64,000 nucleotides of DNA from Parageobacillus sp. KH3-4 (GTDB taxonomy: Bacteria > Bacillota > Bacilli > Bacillales > Anoxybacillaceae), in the NCBI RefSeq assembly GCF_022846435.1, contig NZ_AP025627.1:1646001-1710000 (forward strand), read 5' to 3'. The stretch's first letter is position 1, and each line of letters starts with the position of its first letter. Shown here piece after piece: positions 34,626 through 43,466 of the stretch. A model generated the notes under the pieces. The model was not told where the DNA came from and did not search any database. It saw only the letters and a list, made by a program, of their open reading frames with translations. The position numbers and the translations under genes are program-made.

Positions 34626-36421
34626 TGTTGCGACTGCGACATGGCACAATGGCAACGGTGGGGCAAAAGCAGCAAGCAAAAGACAACATCGGAACATTGA
34701 AGCGGCTTTGGTCGTTTCTTGCTCCGCAAAAAAAATGGCTTATTGCCGTTATCGCAATGGTGATCGTTAGTTCCTGTTTAAGCCTTCTTGGTCCATACGT
34801 AGTAGGAAGGGTGATTGATGCCTATATCGTTGAGAAGCGGGCGGACGGCTTTTTTCTTGTTGTAGCGCTTCTTCTTTTTATTTATGCGTCACTTTCTGTA
34901 TCCACTTTTTTGCAAGGCTACTGGATGATCAAGGTCGCCCAAAAAACGATTTATGCCATCCGACAGCGGTTGTTCCGTCATTTTCATGAACTGCCGATTT
35001 CGTTTTTTGACAAGCGCCAGCAAGGGGAATTAATGAGCCGGATAACGAACGATATCGAAAATATGAGCCAAACGTTTAACAGCACGGCTATTCAAGTGAT
35101 ATCGAGCACGCTTACGCTTGTTGGAGCGATCTGCGTCATGCTTTGGCTAAGTCCGCTTTTAACATTTATCACTTTACTTGTTGTCCCACTGATGTACATT
35201 GGGATGAGATGGATTACAAACCGCACGCAAAAACGGTTTCGCGAGCAGCAGCGCTGTTTAGGAGAGATGAATGGATTTATTGAAGAAGTGATTTCCGGGC
35301 AAAAAATCGTGAAAATGTTTGCGCAAGAACGGAGAATGATTGACGAATTTTTGCGGAAAAACGAAACATTGAAGCAAGCGGGATTTTGGGCACAAACATA
35401 TTCTGGATTTATCCCGAAACTAATGAACTTTTTAAACAACTTAAGCTTCGCGCTTATTGCCGGCGTCGGCGGTATTTTAGCACTAAAAGGAATGATCTCC
35501 ATTGGGGTTATCGTCGTATTTGCCGAATACGCGCGCCAATTTACCCGCCCGTTAAACGATTTGGCGAACCAATGGAATACACTGCTTTCGGCATTGGCCG
35601 GAGCGGAACGGGTATTTGAAATTTTGGATATGGAAAAAGAAGAACGGGACGAAACAGGAGCAATCTCGCTTGACCGCATACAAGGAAAAGTAGAATTTGA
35701 CCATGTCGTGTTTTCCTATGACAAACAACAAAACGCCATTCGCGACGTCAGCTTTTCCGTTTCTCCGGGAGAAACGGCAGCGCTCGTTGGTCCGACTGGT
35801 GCGGGGAAAACGACGATTTTGCAACTGCTCGCCCGCTTTTACGATCCGGATCGCGGCCATATTTTCATTGACGGGCACGATAGTCGCTCGATTAAACGTG
35901 CAAGTCTGCGCGCCCATATGGCGTTTGTTTTGCAAGATACGTTTTTGTTTGAAGGGACGATTCGCGACAATATTCGCTATGGAAAATTAGACGCGAGCGA
36001 CGAGGAAGTCGAGCAGGCGGCAAAATGGGCGAACGCGCATTCGTTTATTATGAAGCTGCCAAACGGTTATGACACGGTGTTAAAACAAGATGGCAGCGGC
36101 ATCAGCCAAGGCCAAAGACAGCTGTTGGCAATCGCCAGGGCGATGGTGGCAAACCCGTCGATTTTAATTTTAGACGAAGCAACAAGCAATATCGATACAG
36201 TAACCGAAATGAAAATTCAGGAAGCACTCGAACGGCTGATGAGAGGTCGGACATGTTTTGTCATTGCCCATCGGCTCAATACGATTCAAAACGCGGACCG
36301 CATTCTGGTCTTGCATGAAGGGAAAATTATCGAACAAGGCACGCACGAATCGCTGCTAGCAGCAAAAGGGTTTTATTATGATTTGTACCATCATTATTTG
36401 CAAAAAGAAGAGGTATCATAA
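34625..36421 (+). CDS. bmrD: BmrD/YheH-like half of a heterodimeric ABC multidrug exporter
   Basis: 598 residues; an N-terminal tail, six membrane helices, then a nucleotide-binding domain with Walker A GPTGAGKTT, canonical Walker B ILILDEATSNID and His switch VIAHRLN. Its signature is ISQGQRQ rather than LSGGQ. The noncanonical signature here pairs with the noncanonical Walker B and switch of the BmrC partner, leaving one hydrolysing site, exactly as in known heterodimers. ATG 34625 overlaps the bmrC stop (TAATG). Confidence 0.94.
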   Translation: MLRLRHGTMATVGQKQQAKDNIGTLKRLWSFLAPQKKWLIAVIAMVIVSSCLSLLGPYVVGRVIDAYIVEKRADGFFLVVALLLFIYASLSVSTFLQGYWMIKVAQKTIYAIRQRLFRHFHELPISFFDKRQQGELMSRITNDIENMSQTFNSTAIQVISSTLTLVGAICVMLWLSPLLTFITLLVVPLMYIGMRWITNRTQKRFREQQRCLGEMNGFIEEVISGQKIVKMFAQERRMIDEFLRKNETLKQAGFWAQTYSGFIPKLMNFLNNLSFALIAGVGGILALKGMISIGVIVVFAEYARQFTRPLNDLANQWNTLLSALAGAERVFEILDMEKEERDETGAISLDRIQGKVEFDHVVFSYDKQQNAIRDVSFSVSPGETAALVGPTGAGKTTILQLLARFYDPDRGHIFIDGHDSRSIKRASLRAHMAFVLQDTFLFEGTIRDNIRYGKLDASDEEVEQAAKWANAHSFIMKLPNGYDTVLKQDGSGISQGQRQLLAIARAMVANPSILILDEATSNIDTVTEMKIQEALERLMRGRTCFVIAHRLNTIQNADRILVLHEGKIIEQGTHESLLAAKGFYYDLYHHYLQKEEVS

Positions 36422-36453
36422 AAACGACTTGTACACATGCGTACAAGTCGTTT
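36422..36453. terminator. Bidirectional terminator between bmrD and the MOSC gene
   Basis: A perfect 13-bp stem, AAACGACTTGTAC with its complement, 6-nt loop, lying just after bmrD and touching the stop of the opposing gene. Confidence 0.85.
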
Positions 36454-37099
36454 ATTCATTAGCAATGGCGGAAAGTCTCGTTGTAAACGTTTTGCGCCAG
36501 CTTTCCGACAAGGCTGGTTCCGCGATGATTTTTTGCATTGCTTCGACGTTTGTTTTTTCTACATAGTAAATATGGTTGACATATTGTACAGATAAACGTG
36601 TTTGGCTGCGTTCAACGAGTGTGAGTTTATCCCCCTGCTGAACGGTTCCTTCTTGTAATACGCGAAAATAAAAACCGGTTCGTCCCGTTTGCTGCACCGC
36701 AAGTGGAAGATCCGGAAGACCGTGCCGTTTGGAGAGCTTAAAGCAAGGCTGTCTCGGCTGGGACAGTTGAATGACGGCGGTTCCGACGGAAAAAATATCG
36801 CCGATGCATACTTGCTCTTCTGTAAGTCCTTCTAACGTAAGGTTTTCTCCGAACGCGCCAGGGGAAAACGGGCGGTGATACCGTTTTTCCCATTCGGAAA
36901 AATGCTCGGATGGATAGGCGCAAATCGCTTTGTCATATCCGCCGTGATGCACTAAATCCGCTTGTCCGTCTCCGACAAAGTTGCGTTTTGTAACGAAGAG
37001 CGGTTCGAACACAGTTTTTTTATAAATCCCCGTTGTGAGCGGTTTTCCATCGATCATCACCGTTTGCGGCGCGCCGACGTTGACAGAAATCACTTTCAT
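36452..37099 (-). CDS. MOSC-domain protein, YiiM type
   Basis: 215 residues. The MOSC domain has LVHHGGYDKAICAYPSEHFS, FGENLTLEGL and the probable sulfur/molybdenum-ligand Cys in QPRQPCFKLSKRH, followed by the C-terminal 3-alpha domain. Related proteins (E. coli YiiM) reduce N-hydroxylated compounds with molybdenum cofactor. The start is ATG 37099. The luciferase-like gene upstream on the same strand ends 9 bp before, so the two probably form an operon. Confidence 0.9.
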   Translation of the reverse strand: MKVISVNVGAPQTVMIDGKPLTTGIYKKTVFEPLFVTKRNFVGDGQADLVHHGGYDKAICAYPSEHFSEWEKRYHRPFSPGAFGENLTLEGLTEEQVCIGDIFSVGTAVIQLSQPRQPCFKLSKRHGLPDLPLAVQQTGRTGFYFRVLQEGTVQQGDKLTLVERSQTRLSVQYVNHIYYVEKTNVEAMQKIIAEPALSESWRKTFTTRLSAIANE

Positions 37100-37108
37100 T
37101 TTGTTTCT

Positions 37109-38113
37109 CTACCCCCATAATTCTTCGGCAATTAATTGGAATGACGTCAATTTATCTTGAAAATCATACGTAATCGTGACTAACATGATTTCGTCTGTTT
37201 CGTATGCCTCGCTTAATCGGAAAAGCTGTTCTTTGATTTGTTTCGGCGCGCCGACGATCATTCGTTTGCGGTTTTCGACAATCCGTTTGCGTTCATACGG
37301 GCTGTACGGATAAGCCATTGCTTTTTCTGGGCTTGGCGTGCCGTTCGACACCATGCCTTGCTCAATCATCAACAGCGATAAATCAAGGCTTGATGCTACC
37401 CATTCCGCTTTTTCTTCCGTTTCGGCGCAAATGGCGAACACAGCGACCATATTGCGCGGCTTGTTCAAATATTTTGATGGAACAAACCGTTCGCGGTACA
37501 ATTTCGTATAATATTCCCCGCCTTCGCCGTTAATAAATTGGGCAAACACATACGGCAACCCTTTTTGCGCAGCAAGGAGTGCGGTGGATGAACTTGAGCC
37601 AAGCAGCCAAACATCAGGCGCTGTCTGAACGTTTGGCGTCGCCTTTAGCCCATGTAATGGATGTTTTTCTGGCAAATCGTTATGCAAATAAGCAAGCAAA
37701 TCGTCAATCTGCTCTGGATAGCGGTCTATATCTCTTCGCTTTCCTTCCTGCAAGGCGATCGTCGCGATCGGCATGCCGCCTGGCGCCCTTCCGACGCCTA
37801 AGTCGACCCGGCCGGGATGAAGACCTTCGAGCACTTTAAAGTTTTCTGCTACTTTGTAGGCGCTATAATGCGGAAGCATGACTCCGCCGGAACCGATGCG
37901 AATGCGCGACGTTTTCGCGCCAATATGGCCAAGAAGCACTTCTGGAGACGAACCGGCGAGGCTGTTTGTATCGTGATGCTCCGATACCCAAAAACGTTCA
38001 TAGCCGAGCTCCTCGACAAATTGCGCGAGCCGAACAGTATTCGCTAACGCTTCTTCCGCGGTCATGCCTTCTGCGATAGGTGATTGGTCTAAAACGCTTA
38101 ATTTAAGGCGCAT
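37109..38113 (-). CDS. Luciferase-like flavin-dependent monooxygenase
   Basis: 334 residues. The start ATG 38113 (MRLKLSVLDQSPIAEGMTAE) is chosen because GAAAGGATG is well spaced for it; the frame is open 90 bp further and an ATG 9 bp upstream lacks a usable site. Family motifs are FWVSEHHDTNSLAGSSPEVL, RIGSGGVMLPHYSAYKVAEN, HPGRVDLGVGRAPGG and VWLLGSSSSTALLAAQKGLP. These belong to the MsnO8/YwcH-like LLM oxidoreductases that bind FMN. The substrate is unknown. It lies upstream of, and is likely cotranscribed with, the MOSC gene. Confidence 0.9.
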   Translation of the reverse strand: MRLKLSVLDQSPIAEGMTAEEALANTVRLAQFVEELGYERFWVSEHHDTNSLAGSSPEVLLGHIGAKTSRIRIGSGGVMLPHYSAYKVAENFKVLEGLHPGRVDLGVGRAPGGMPIATIALQEGKRRDIDRYPEQIDDLLAYLHNDLPEKHPLHGLKATPNVQTAPDVWLLGSSSSTALLAAQKGLPYVFAQFINGEGGEYYTKLYRERFVPSKYLNKPRNMVAVFAICAETEEKAEWVASSLDLSLLMIEQGMVSNGTPSPEKAMAYPYSPYERKRIVENRKRMIVGAPKQIKEQLFRLSEAYETDEIMLVTITYDFQDKLTSFQLIAEELWG

Positions 38114-38371
38114 TAAAAACATCCTTTCGTTATCTATGCGTTTTTTAGGAAATTCTCCCATAAAACGATAAAATAATTTATTTTCATTATGTTTCAATTT
38201 CAAAAAAATGTCTATTGATTTGCCTGCAGGATTTTAGCGTTTTTTGTTGTCGATGATTTCGCGGAAATGTTTTCTTCATTTTCGATATAAATATAACCGA
38301 ACGCGCGGATGAGCGACGCGAATGGCATGGATGCTATGTACCCCCCTCGTTCATCCATTTAGGCGGGAGAT
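38114..38371. other. Intergenic region, divergent promoters
   Basis: No coding potential is seen. The stretch is T-rich and must hold the promoter of the minus-strand LLM-MOSC pair. No clear dyad or structured element was recognised. Confidence 0.4.
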
Positions 38372-38401
38372 TTGTGATTCACTTTGTTGCTTTGGTATAA
38401 T
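38372..38401 (+). promoter_or_regulatory. Predicted promoter of the thioredoxin-fold gene
   Basis: TTGTGA (38372-38377), 18-bp spacer, TATAAT (38396-38401), 35 bp before the start. Confidence 0.45.
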
Positions 38402-38435
38402 AAAACAAACATGGATTTGGAAAGGGTGTGGATGT

Positions 38436-38993
38436 ATGCCGGCAGTTGAATCGAACATGTTCCCGTTAGGAAAAAAAGCGCCATCGTTTGAACTGGTGAA
38501 TGCGGTTGATGGAAAAACAGTCCGTTTGGAAGACATCAAATCGGATGTCGCAACGGTGATCATGTTTATTTGCAACCATTGCCCGTTTGTCAAACACGTG
38601 CAGCATGAACTCGTCCGCCTTGCCAACGATTATCAGCCAAAAGGGGTGACGTTTGTCGCGATTAACTCGAACGATGTCGAAAAATATCCGGAAGACTCGC
38701 CGGAAAACATGAAAAAAGTGGCGGAAGAGCTAGGATATCCATTCCCATATTTATTTGATGAAACACAAGAAGTGGCAAAAGCGTATCAAGCGGCGTGCAC
38801 CCCAGATTTTTATGTGTTTGACCGCGACTTAAAATGTGTCTATCGCGGACAATTGGACGATTCAAGACCAAACAATGGCATCCCAGTTACAGGCGAGTCG
38901 ATTCGTGCCGCTCTTGATGCATTATTAAACAATGAACCAGTGCCAGAAAAACAAAAGCCAAGCATCGGTTGCAGCATTAAGTGGAAAGAGTAA
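38436..38993 (+). CDS. Thioredoxin-fold (AhpC/TSA-like) redox protein
   Basis: 185 residues, start ATG 38436 behind AAAGGGTGTGG. The fold shows FPLGKKAPSFELVNAVDGKT, then the redox centre FICNHCPFVKHV (CxxC, residues ~45-48), AINSNDVEKYPEDSPENMKK and a TPDFYVFD cis-Pro region. There is no signal peptide, so it acts in the cytosol. Related proteins are often annotated as thioredoxin family or peroxiredoxin-like; no peroxidatic PxxxTxxC motif is present. It has its own promoter and terminator and is monocistronic. Confidence 0.88.
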   Translation: MPAVESNMFPLGKKAPSFELVNAVDGKTVRLEDIKSDVATVIMFICNHCPFVKHVQHELVRLANDYQPKGVTFVAINSNDVEKYPEDSPENMKKVAEELGYPFPYLFDETQEVAKAYQAACTPDFYVFDRDLKCVYRGQLDDSRPNNGIPVTGESIRAALDALLNNEPVPEKQKPSIGCSIKWKE

Positions 38994-39090
38994 TTGGCTC
39001 TTGACATTCCTGCATCGATCGATTGGCATAAAACAAGCATCATGTCTTGCTACGGAACGGTATGGGTGCTCCTTTTTACACTGAAAATAA

Positions 39091-39125
39091 AAAGTGATAT
39101 CGCTTTTGGCGGTATCACTTTTGTT
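39091..39125 (+). terminator. Terminator after the thioredoxin-fold gene
   Basis: AAGTGATATCGC pairs with GCGGTATCACTT (12 bp, one G-T pair) across a 5-nt loop and is followed by TTGTTTTG. Confidence 0.7.
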
Positions 39126-39327
39126 TTGCGGCGGTCCGTTTCTGCCGAAAAAGACAAATGGACACTAGCGCAGCTTTAGAGCTGAAAGGATGGGGAAGAG
39201 GTAAAGCTTCCATTGTTTTTGTTTTTTCGGCATGGTAAGTAGTAGATATCCAGATATTTAGATATCATTTTCTACTCTCTATTAATAACCATAATATTAT
39301 TATGTAAATATTGAAGGAGGAAAAGAA

Positions 39328-39714
39328 ATGAGACCGCTGCTGCATCGAGTATTTGTGTACGGAACGCTGCTAGTTGGAGAGGAAAACCATCATGTCGCGG
39401 CGCCGTACATCCGCGACATCCAGCCGGGGAAAGTGAAAGGACGTCTTTATCATGTCGGCGAATATCCCGCGCTCGTTATCGAAGAAGAAGGAGAGGTGGT
39501 TGGCGAATGGTTGACGGTAACGGAAGAGGGGATGCAAGCGATGGATGAGCTCGAAGGGTATGAAGAAGGCGGGCAAAATAACGAGTACGAACGGGTTTGG
39601 ATTAAAGATTTGGAACAGCCGCTCGAAGGGTATGTATATGTATATCCGAAAAGCAAAGCCGCACACCTTCCGCTTATTCCATCAGGGTCATGGCGGCAGC
39701 GGCAGATGGACTAG
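39328..39714 (+). CDS. Gamma-glutamylcyclotransferase-like (AIG2/YtfP) protein
   Basis: 128 residues, start ATG 39328 behind GAAGGAGG. The family opening VFVYGTLLVGEENHHV, with the substrate-binding YGTL loop, is followed by GRLYHVGEYPALV and AMDELEGYEEGGQ, where the Glu of LEGYE is the usual catalytic residue. Possible substrates are gamma-glutamyl amines or gamma-glutamyl amino acids. It is followed 26 bp later by the FetB-like permease, so they may be cotranscribed. Confidence 0.9.
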   Translation: MRPLLHRVFVYGTLLVGEENHHVAAPYIRDIQPGKVKGRLYHVGEYPALVIEEEGEVVGEWLTVTEEGMQAMDELEGYEEGGQNNEYERVWIKDLEQPLEGYVYVYPKSKAAHLPLIPSGSWRQRQMD

Positions 39715-39740
39715 CTGCTACGAGAAAGAAGGTGCTTTGA

Positions 39741-40475
39741 TTGAACGAAATCAGTCATACGTCGCTTTTTGTCATATGGCTGTTTATTCTTGTGCCGGTA
39801 TTTGTATCTTACCGACAGTCATTAAAACTGGAAAAAGACATTATTTGGTCTTCATTGCGCGGATTTGTTCAACTCCTTATATTAGGATATTGCATTTCCT
39901 ATCTTTTTTCGCTCGAAAAATGGTATGTCATTATTGGTTATGTGCTATTGATGGTTGCTGTCGCTTCATTCAACGTTTCAAGGCGGGGAAATGATACAAA
40001 ACGAACGTTTTTTCTTGTTTTTTTCAGCATGATCGTTTCTGTCGGGATTCCGATTATGTTATGGCTGATTTGCCGTATTATTCCGTTTCAGGCGCGATAC
40101 ATAATCCCGGTTGCCGGCATGTTTTCCGGAACAGCAATGGTCGCTGCAAGCGTCGTATTAGAAACGATGAAGCAGGGGAAACATGACAATATAAAACAGT
40201 ACGCGGTCAAAATCGCGATGATTCCGACGATCGATTCTTTAAAAACAATGGGGCTTGTACAAATTCCCGGAACGATGACGGGAATGATTTTAGCGGGGGC
40301 GGAACCGATCGCTGCGGTGAAATATCAAATTTTTATCGTATTTACTCTTCTTGTTGTTGCCGCCATTTCTTCCATTACTGTTTGTTTTCTTAATTATCGC
40401 GTTTTCTATCAAACTAACGATCGCCAGGGCGTTGATCTTAACCGTTCGCTTAATAACGATGACGTATATTTATGA
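39741..40475 (+). CDS. fetB: FetB/YbbM-family permease
   Basis: 244 residues, seven membrane helices. The start TTG 39741 follows AAGGTGC. The UPF0014 signature IPTIDSLKTMGLVQIPGTMT with GMILAGAEP is clear. In E. coli FetB pairs with the ATPase FetA for iron export. No ATPase gene is adjacent here, so the partner must be elsewhere or the gene is an orphan. Confidence 0.88.
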   Translation: MNEISHTSLFVIWLFILVPVFVSYRQSLKLEKDIIWSSLRGFVQLLILGYCISYLFSLEKWYVIIGYVLLMVAVASFNVSRRGNDTKRTFFLVFFSMIVSVGIPIMLWLICRIIPFQARYIIPVAGMFSGTAMVAASVVLETMKQGKHDNIKQYAVKIAMIPTIDSLKTMGLVQIPGTMTGMILAGAEPIAAVKYQIFIVFTLLVVAAISSITVCFLNYRVFYQTNDRQGVDLNRSLNNDDVYL

Positions 40476-40636
40476 TGGCCGCTGCCTAAAAGGATGTTGA
40501 TGAATCCTTTATCAGCGGCTATCTTTTTTATTAGCAAAAAGCATAAATATACAATCACCCAATCATTTATAATATTTTTTGAAAACGTTTTCTTGTTAAT
40601 GTTTATAAAAATACAGAAAAATTAATAAAAAAAGTA

Positions 40637-40712
40637 TTGCCAAATACAATCTTCTCTCCTATAATAAAGGCATGTTATAAAAATAAACACTATAATGTGA
40701 GGTAATGTAACA
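40637..40712 (+). promoter_or_regulatory. glnA promoter with two GlnR/TnrA-type boxes
   Basis: Sigma-A promoter TTGCCA (40637-40642), 17-bp spacer, TATAAT (40660-40665). Downstream, TGTTATAAAAATAAACA (40673-40689) is one mismatch from the consensus TGTnAn7TnACA. TGTGAGGTAATGTAACA (40696-40712) matches it fully and overlaps the ribosome binding site and the A of the start codon. The two are 23 bp apart, about two helical turns, fitting paired dimers and repression under nitrogen excess. Confidence 0.8.
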
Positions 40713-42076
40713 TGTCAAAGGTGATGGTTTCTCCTACAAGCGATCAGGTGGCAATGCTTGAGCAAATCAAAGAAACGATCAAGCAAAAGCATGTTGAGCT
40801 TTTGCATCTGCAATTTGTCGACATCGAAGGAATTTTAAAGCACGTTACGGTGACGGCGGAGCAGCTTGATGATGTCGTGGAAGGAAAAATCATGTTTGAC
40901 GGCTCCTCGATTCAAGGATTTTCCCCTATCAACAAATCCGACCTTTATCTTCTTCCTGACTTAAACACATTTGCTGTATTGCCTTGGACAGTGGAAGAAG
41001 GATATGCTGAAGCCCGTTTCCTTTGTTCTGTTCTCAATCCTGATGGAACTCTGTTTGAAGGGGATCCACGCAATGTTTTAAAGAAAACAGTGGAACGTGC
41101 CGCGGAAAAAGGATATGCGATTTCTGTCGGCCCAGAATTGGAATTCTTTTTATTCAAAGCGGACGAAAACGGAAAGCCGACGACAGAACTTCATGATAGC
41201 GGCGGATATTTCGAGCCGTCTCCAAAAGATCTCGGCGAGCGCGTTCGTTTAGAAATTTACCGCGCGCTGAAGGCGATGGGTTTTACGATCGAAGCATCCC
41301 ACCACGAAGTTGCAGAAGGACAGCATGAAATCAACTTCAAATATGCCGATGCGCTAGGGGCGGCAGATAATGCAACTACATATAAGTGGGTTGTAAAAAC
41401 GATCGCTAATAAATATGGGCTGCACGCCACGTTTATGCCAAAGCCGGTGTTCGGCATCAATGGCTCCGGCATGCATGTGAACATGTCGCTATTTAAAGAC
41501 GGGGAAAATGCGTTTTTTGATCCAAATGATGAAAACCAATTGTCGGAAACGGCTTATCAGTTTATCGCTGGTTTGCTTGCGCATGTCAAAAGCTTTGCCG
41601 CCGTCACGAACCCGCTAGTAAACTCGTACAAACGGCTTGTCCCGGGATATGAGGCTCCTTGTTACATTGCGTGGTCGGCGTCAAACCGTTCGGCGTTAAT
41701 CCGCATCCCGGCCAAACGTGGCATGGCGACCCGTGTCGAGCTCCGCTGTCCAGACCCGTCGGCTAACCCTTACCTTGCGTTTGCCATTATTGCTGCCGCT
41801 GGTTTGGATGGAGTGGAAAAAGGATTGCAAGCTCCGGCGCCGATTGATGAAGATATTTTCCATATGACAGAAGAGCGCCGCGCTCTGCTTGGCATTGAAA
41901 ATCTGCCGGAAAATTTAGGAACGGCAGTGGAAGAGTTTGCAAATGGCACGATCGGTCGCGAAACGCTTGGGGAACATGTATTTCAGGAATATGTTGCCAT
42001 GAAAAAAGCGGAGTGGGATAGCTATCGTACCGCTGTACACGCTTGGGAAATTGAACAATATCAAGCGAAATTTTAA
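40712..42076 (+). CDS. glnA: Glutamine synthetase, type I
   Basis: 454 residues, about 10 longer at the N-terminus than B. subtilis GlnA (444). It has the beta-grasp domain with FVDIEGILKHV and IMFDGSSIQGFS, the catalytic GPELEFFLFK, HHEVAEGQHEINFKY, the GSGMHVNMSL ATP-site region, the flap-like VPGYEAPCYIAWSASNRSAL and RIPAKRGMATRVELRCPDPS. Cytosolic, it makes glutamine from glutamate, ammonia and ATP. No glnR gene precedes it, whereas Bacillaceae usually have glnRA. With its somewhat diverged active-site loop it may be a second GS. Nitrogen control is indicated by the boxes upstream. Confidence 0.93.
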   Translation: MSKVMVSPTSDQVAMLEQIKETIKQKHVELLHLQFVDIEGILKHVTVTAEQLDDVVEGKIMFDGSSIQGFSPINKSDLYLLPDLNTFAVLPWTVEEGYAEARFLCSVLNPDGTLFEGDPRNVLKKTVERAAEKGYAISVGPELEFFLFKADENGKPTTELHDSGGYFEPSPKDLGERVRLEIYRALKAMGFTIEASHHEVAEGQHEINFKYADALGAADNATTYKWVVKTIANKYGLHATFMPKPVFGINGSGMHVNMSLFKDGENAFFDPNDENQLSETAYQFIAGLLAHVKSFAAVTNPLVNSYKRLVPGYEAPCYIAWSASNRSALIRIPAKRGMATRVELRCPDPSANPYLAFAIIAAAGLDGVEKGLQAPAPIDEDIFHMTEERRALLGIENLPENLGTAVEEFANGTIGRETLGEHVFQEYVAMKKAEWDSYRTAVHAWEIEQYQAKF

Positions 42077-42080
42077 ACAG

Positions 42081-42134
42081 AAAAGAGGGCACGGAAGAGA
42101 TTGCTTTAGCAGTCTTCTCCTGTGCCCTTTTTTT
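42081..42134 (+). terminator. Terminator after glnA
   Basis: A long imperfect stem whose base is GAGGGCAC/GTGCCCTT, with an inner TGCT/AGCA hairpin, ends in TTTTTTT. Confidence 0.85.
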
Positions 42135-42299
42135 ATGATTTTATGAATGATGAAATTTAGGTAAAATAGGGTCCGGATGATGATGTTGAACCCCCCTATT
42201 TTATTTTTTTTACAATTCAAAGTTGACAACTATGAATACTTGGCATTAATGTATTAATTGATAAAAATATTCGAGCATTTCAGATGGAGGGAGAATAGA

Positions 42300-43184
42300 G
42301 TGAAAAAATTAATCATATTTGTGATTGTCGGATTTATCGCGCAGCTCATTGACGGTTCGCTCGGAATGGCATACGGGGTTACATCAACAACACTGTTGCT
42401 CGCATTTGGAATTACTCCTGCGGTCGCCTCTGCCTCGGTGCATTTAGCGGAAGTGGCCACAACCGCAGCTTCGGGCGTGTCGCATATGAAATTCGGAAAC
42501 GTCGACCGCGACATGGTGATTAAATTAATTATTCCCGGCTCGCTTGGCGCGTTTGTCGGCGCCTGCTTTTTAAGCAATCTTCCAGGAGATCTCATTAAAC
42601 CATATGTTTCTTTATTTTTGTTGGCGCTTGGATTTTACATCATGTACCGGTTTTTGTTCCTTTCTGCTAGACAAGATCAACAACCGCCACGAAAGTTTTC
42701 GAATAAGCAACTTGTCCCTCTTGGTTTAGTGGCTGGATTTCTCGATGCGACCGGCGGGGGAGGATGGGGCCCGATTTCCACCCCTGTTCTTCTCGCCAAC
42801 AAAGGAATGGAAGCGAGAAAAGTCGTTGGGACGGTCGATACATCGGAGTTTGCCGTTGCTTTATCCGCTACCATTGGATTTGTCATTTCGTTAGGTTGGG
42901 AGCAAGTCAATTGGTTTTGGGTAGGGACACTCATGTTAGGAGGCATTATCGCCGCGCCAATCGCCGCGTGGCTCGTCCGCAAGCTACCATCCCATTTGCT
43001 TGGGGTATTAGTTGGAGGATTAATCATTTTTACTAATGTTCGCACATTGCTTCATGCGTGGGAGGCTCCTGACAAATGGTATCCAGCCATATACGGCGCT
43101 ATCGTGTTCGGTTGGGCTGTTTCGATATGGTTGGCAGTTCGCAATCATCGGAAAATGTCGCTATCTAATGATCTTGCGTCATAA
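42300..43184 (+). CDS. TauE/SafE-family sulfite/anion exporter
   Basis: 294 residues, start GTG 42300 behind GGAGGGAG. Eight to nine membrane helices form two repeats, with the family signatures IDGSLGMAYGVTSTTLLLAF and LDATGGGGWGPISTPVLLAN. The family exports or imports sulfite, taurine-derived sulfonates or related anions; the exact substrate is open. It is a single gene with no sulfur-metabolism neighbours here, and the YeiH-type exporter at 54692 is unlinked. Confidence 0.9.
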   Translation: MKKLIIFVIVGFIAQLIDGSLGMAYGVTSTTLLLAFGITPAVASASVHLAEVATTAASGVSHMKFGNVDRDMVIKLIIPGSLGAFVGACFLSNLPGDLIKPYVSLFLLALGFYIMYRFLFLSARQDQQPPRKFSNKQLVPLGLVAGFLDATGGGGWGPISTPVLLANKGMEARKVVGTVDTSEFAVALSATIGFVISLGWEQVNWFWVGTLMLGGIIAAPIAAWLVRKLPSHLLGVLVGGLIIFTNVRTLLHAWEAPDKWYPAIYGAIVFGWAVSIWLAVRNHRKMSLSNDLAS

Positions 43185-43349
43185 AAAGAAATGAAATGTC
43201 ATGGATCGAAAAAGCCAAAACGGATGGATAGAGGATATAAGCGTTCTATAACCTTGAGCTGGGATGGAGAAACAGCCTGTTTAAGTTAATCTTTATGCAA
43301 AAACAATACGAGAAGATATAGACGAAATGCTTTGAATGGTAGATCGCAT

Positions 43350-43400
43350 AAGGCATAAACGATGGAAGATGGGTAATCTGAAATCGTTTATGCCTTGTTT
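43350..43400 (+). terminator. Long hairpin, probable terminator
   Basis: A perfect 14-bp inverted repeat, AAGGCATAAACGAT (43350-43363) with ATCGTTTATGCCTT (43383-43396), 19-nt loop, followed by GTTTATTG. It lies 165 bp after the TauE/SafE gene and 70 bp before the next start, so a regulatory dyad is an alternative. Confidence 0.5.
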
Positions 43401-43466
43401 ATTGTGGAGATTCTCTTTTTTATTTGTTAGAATATTAAAATAAATATAAAAATGGGAGATGACATT

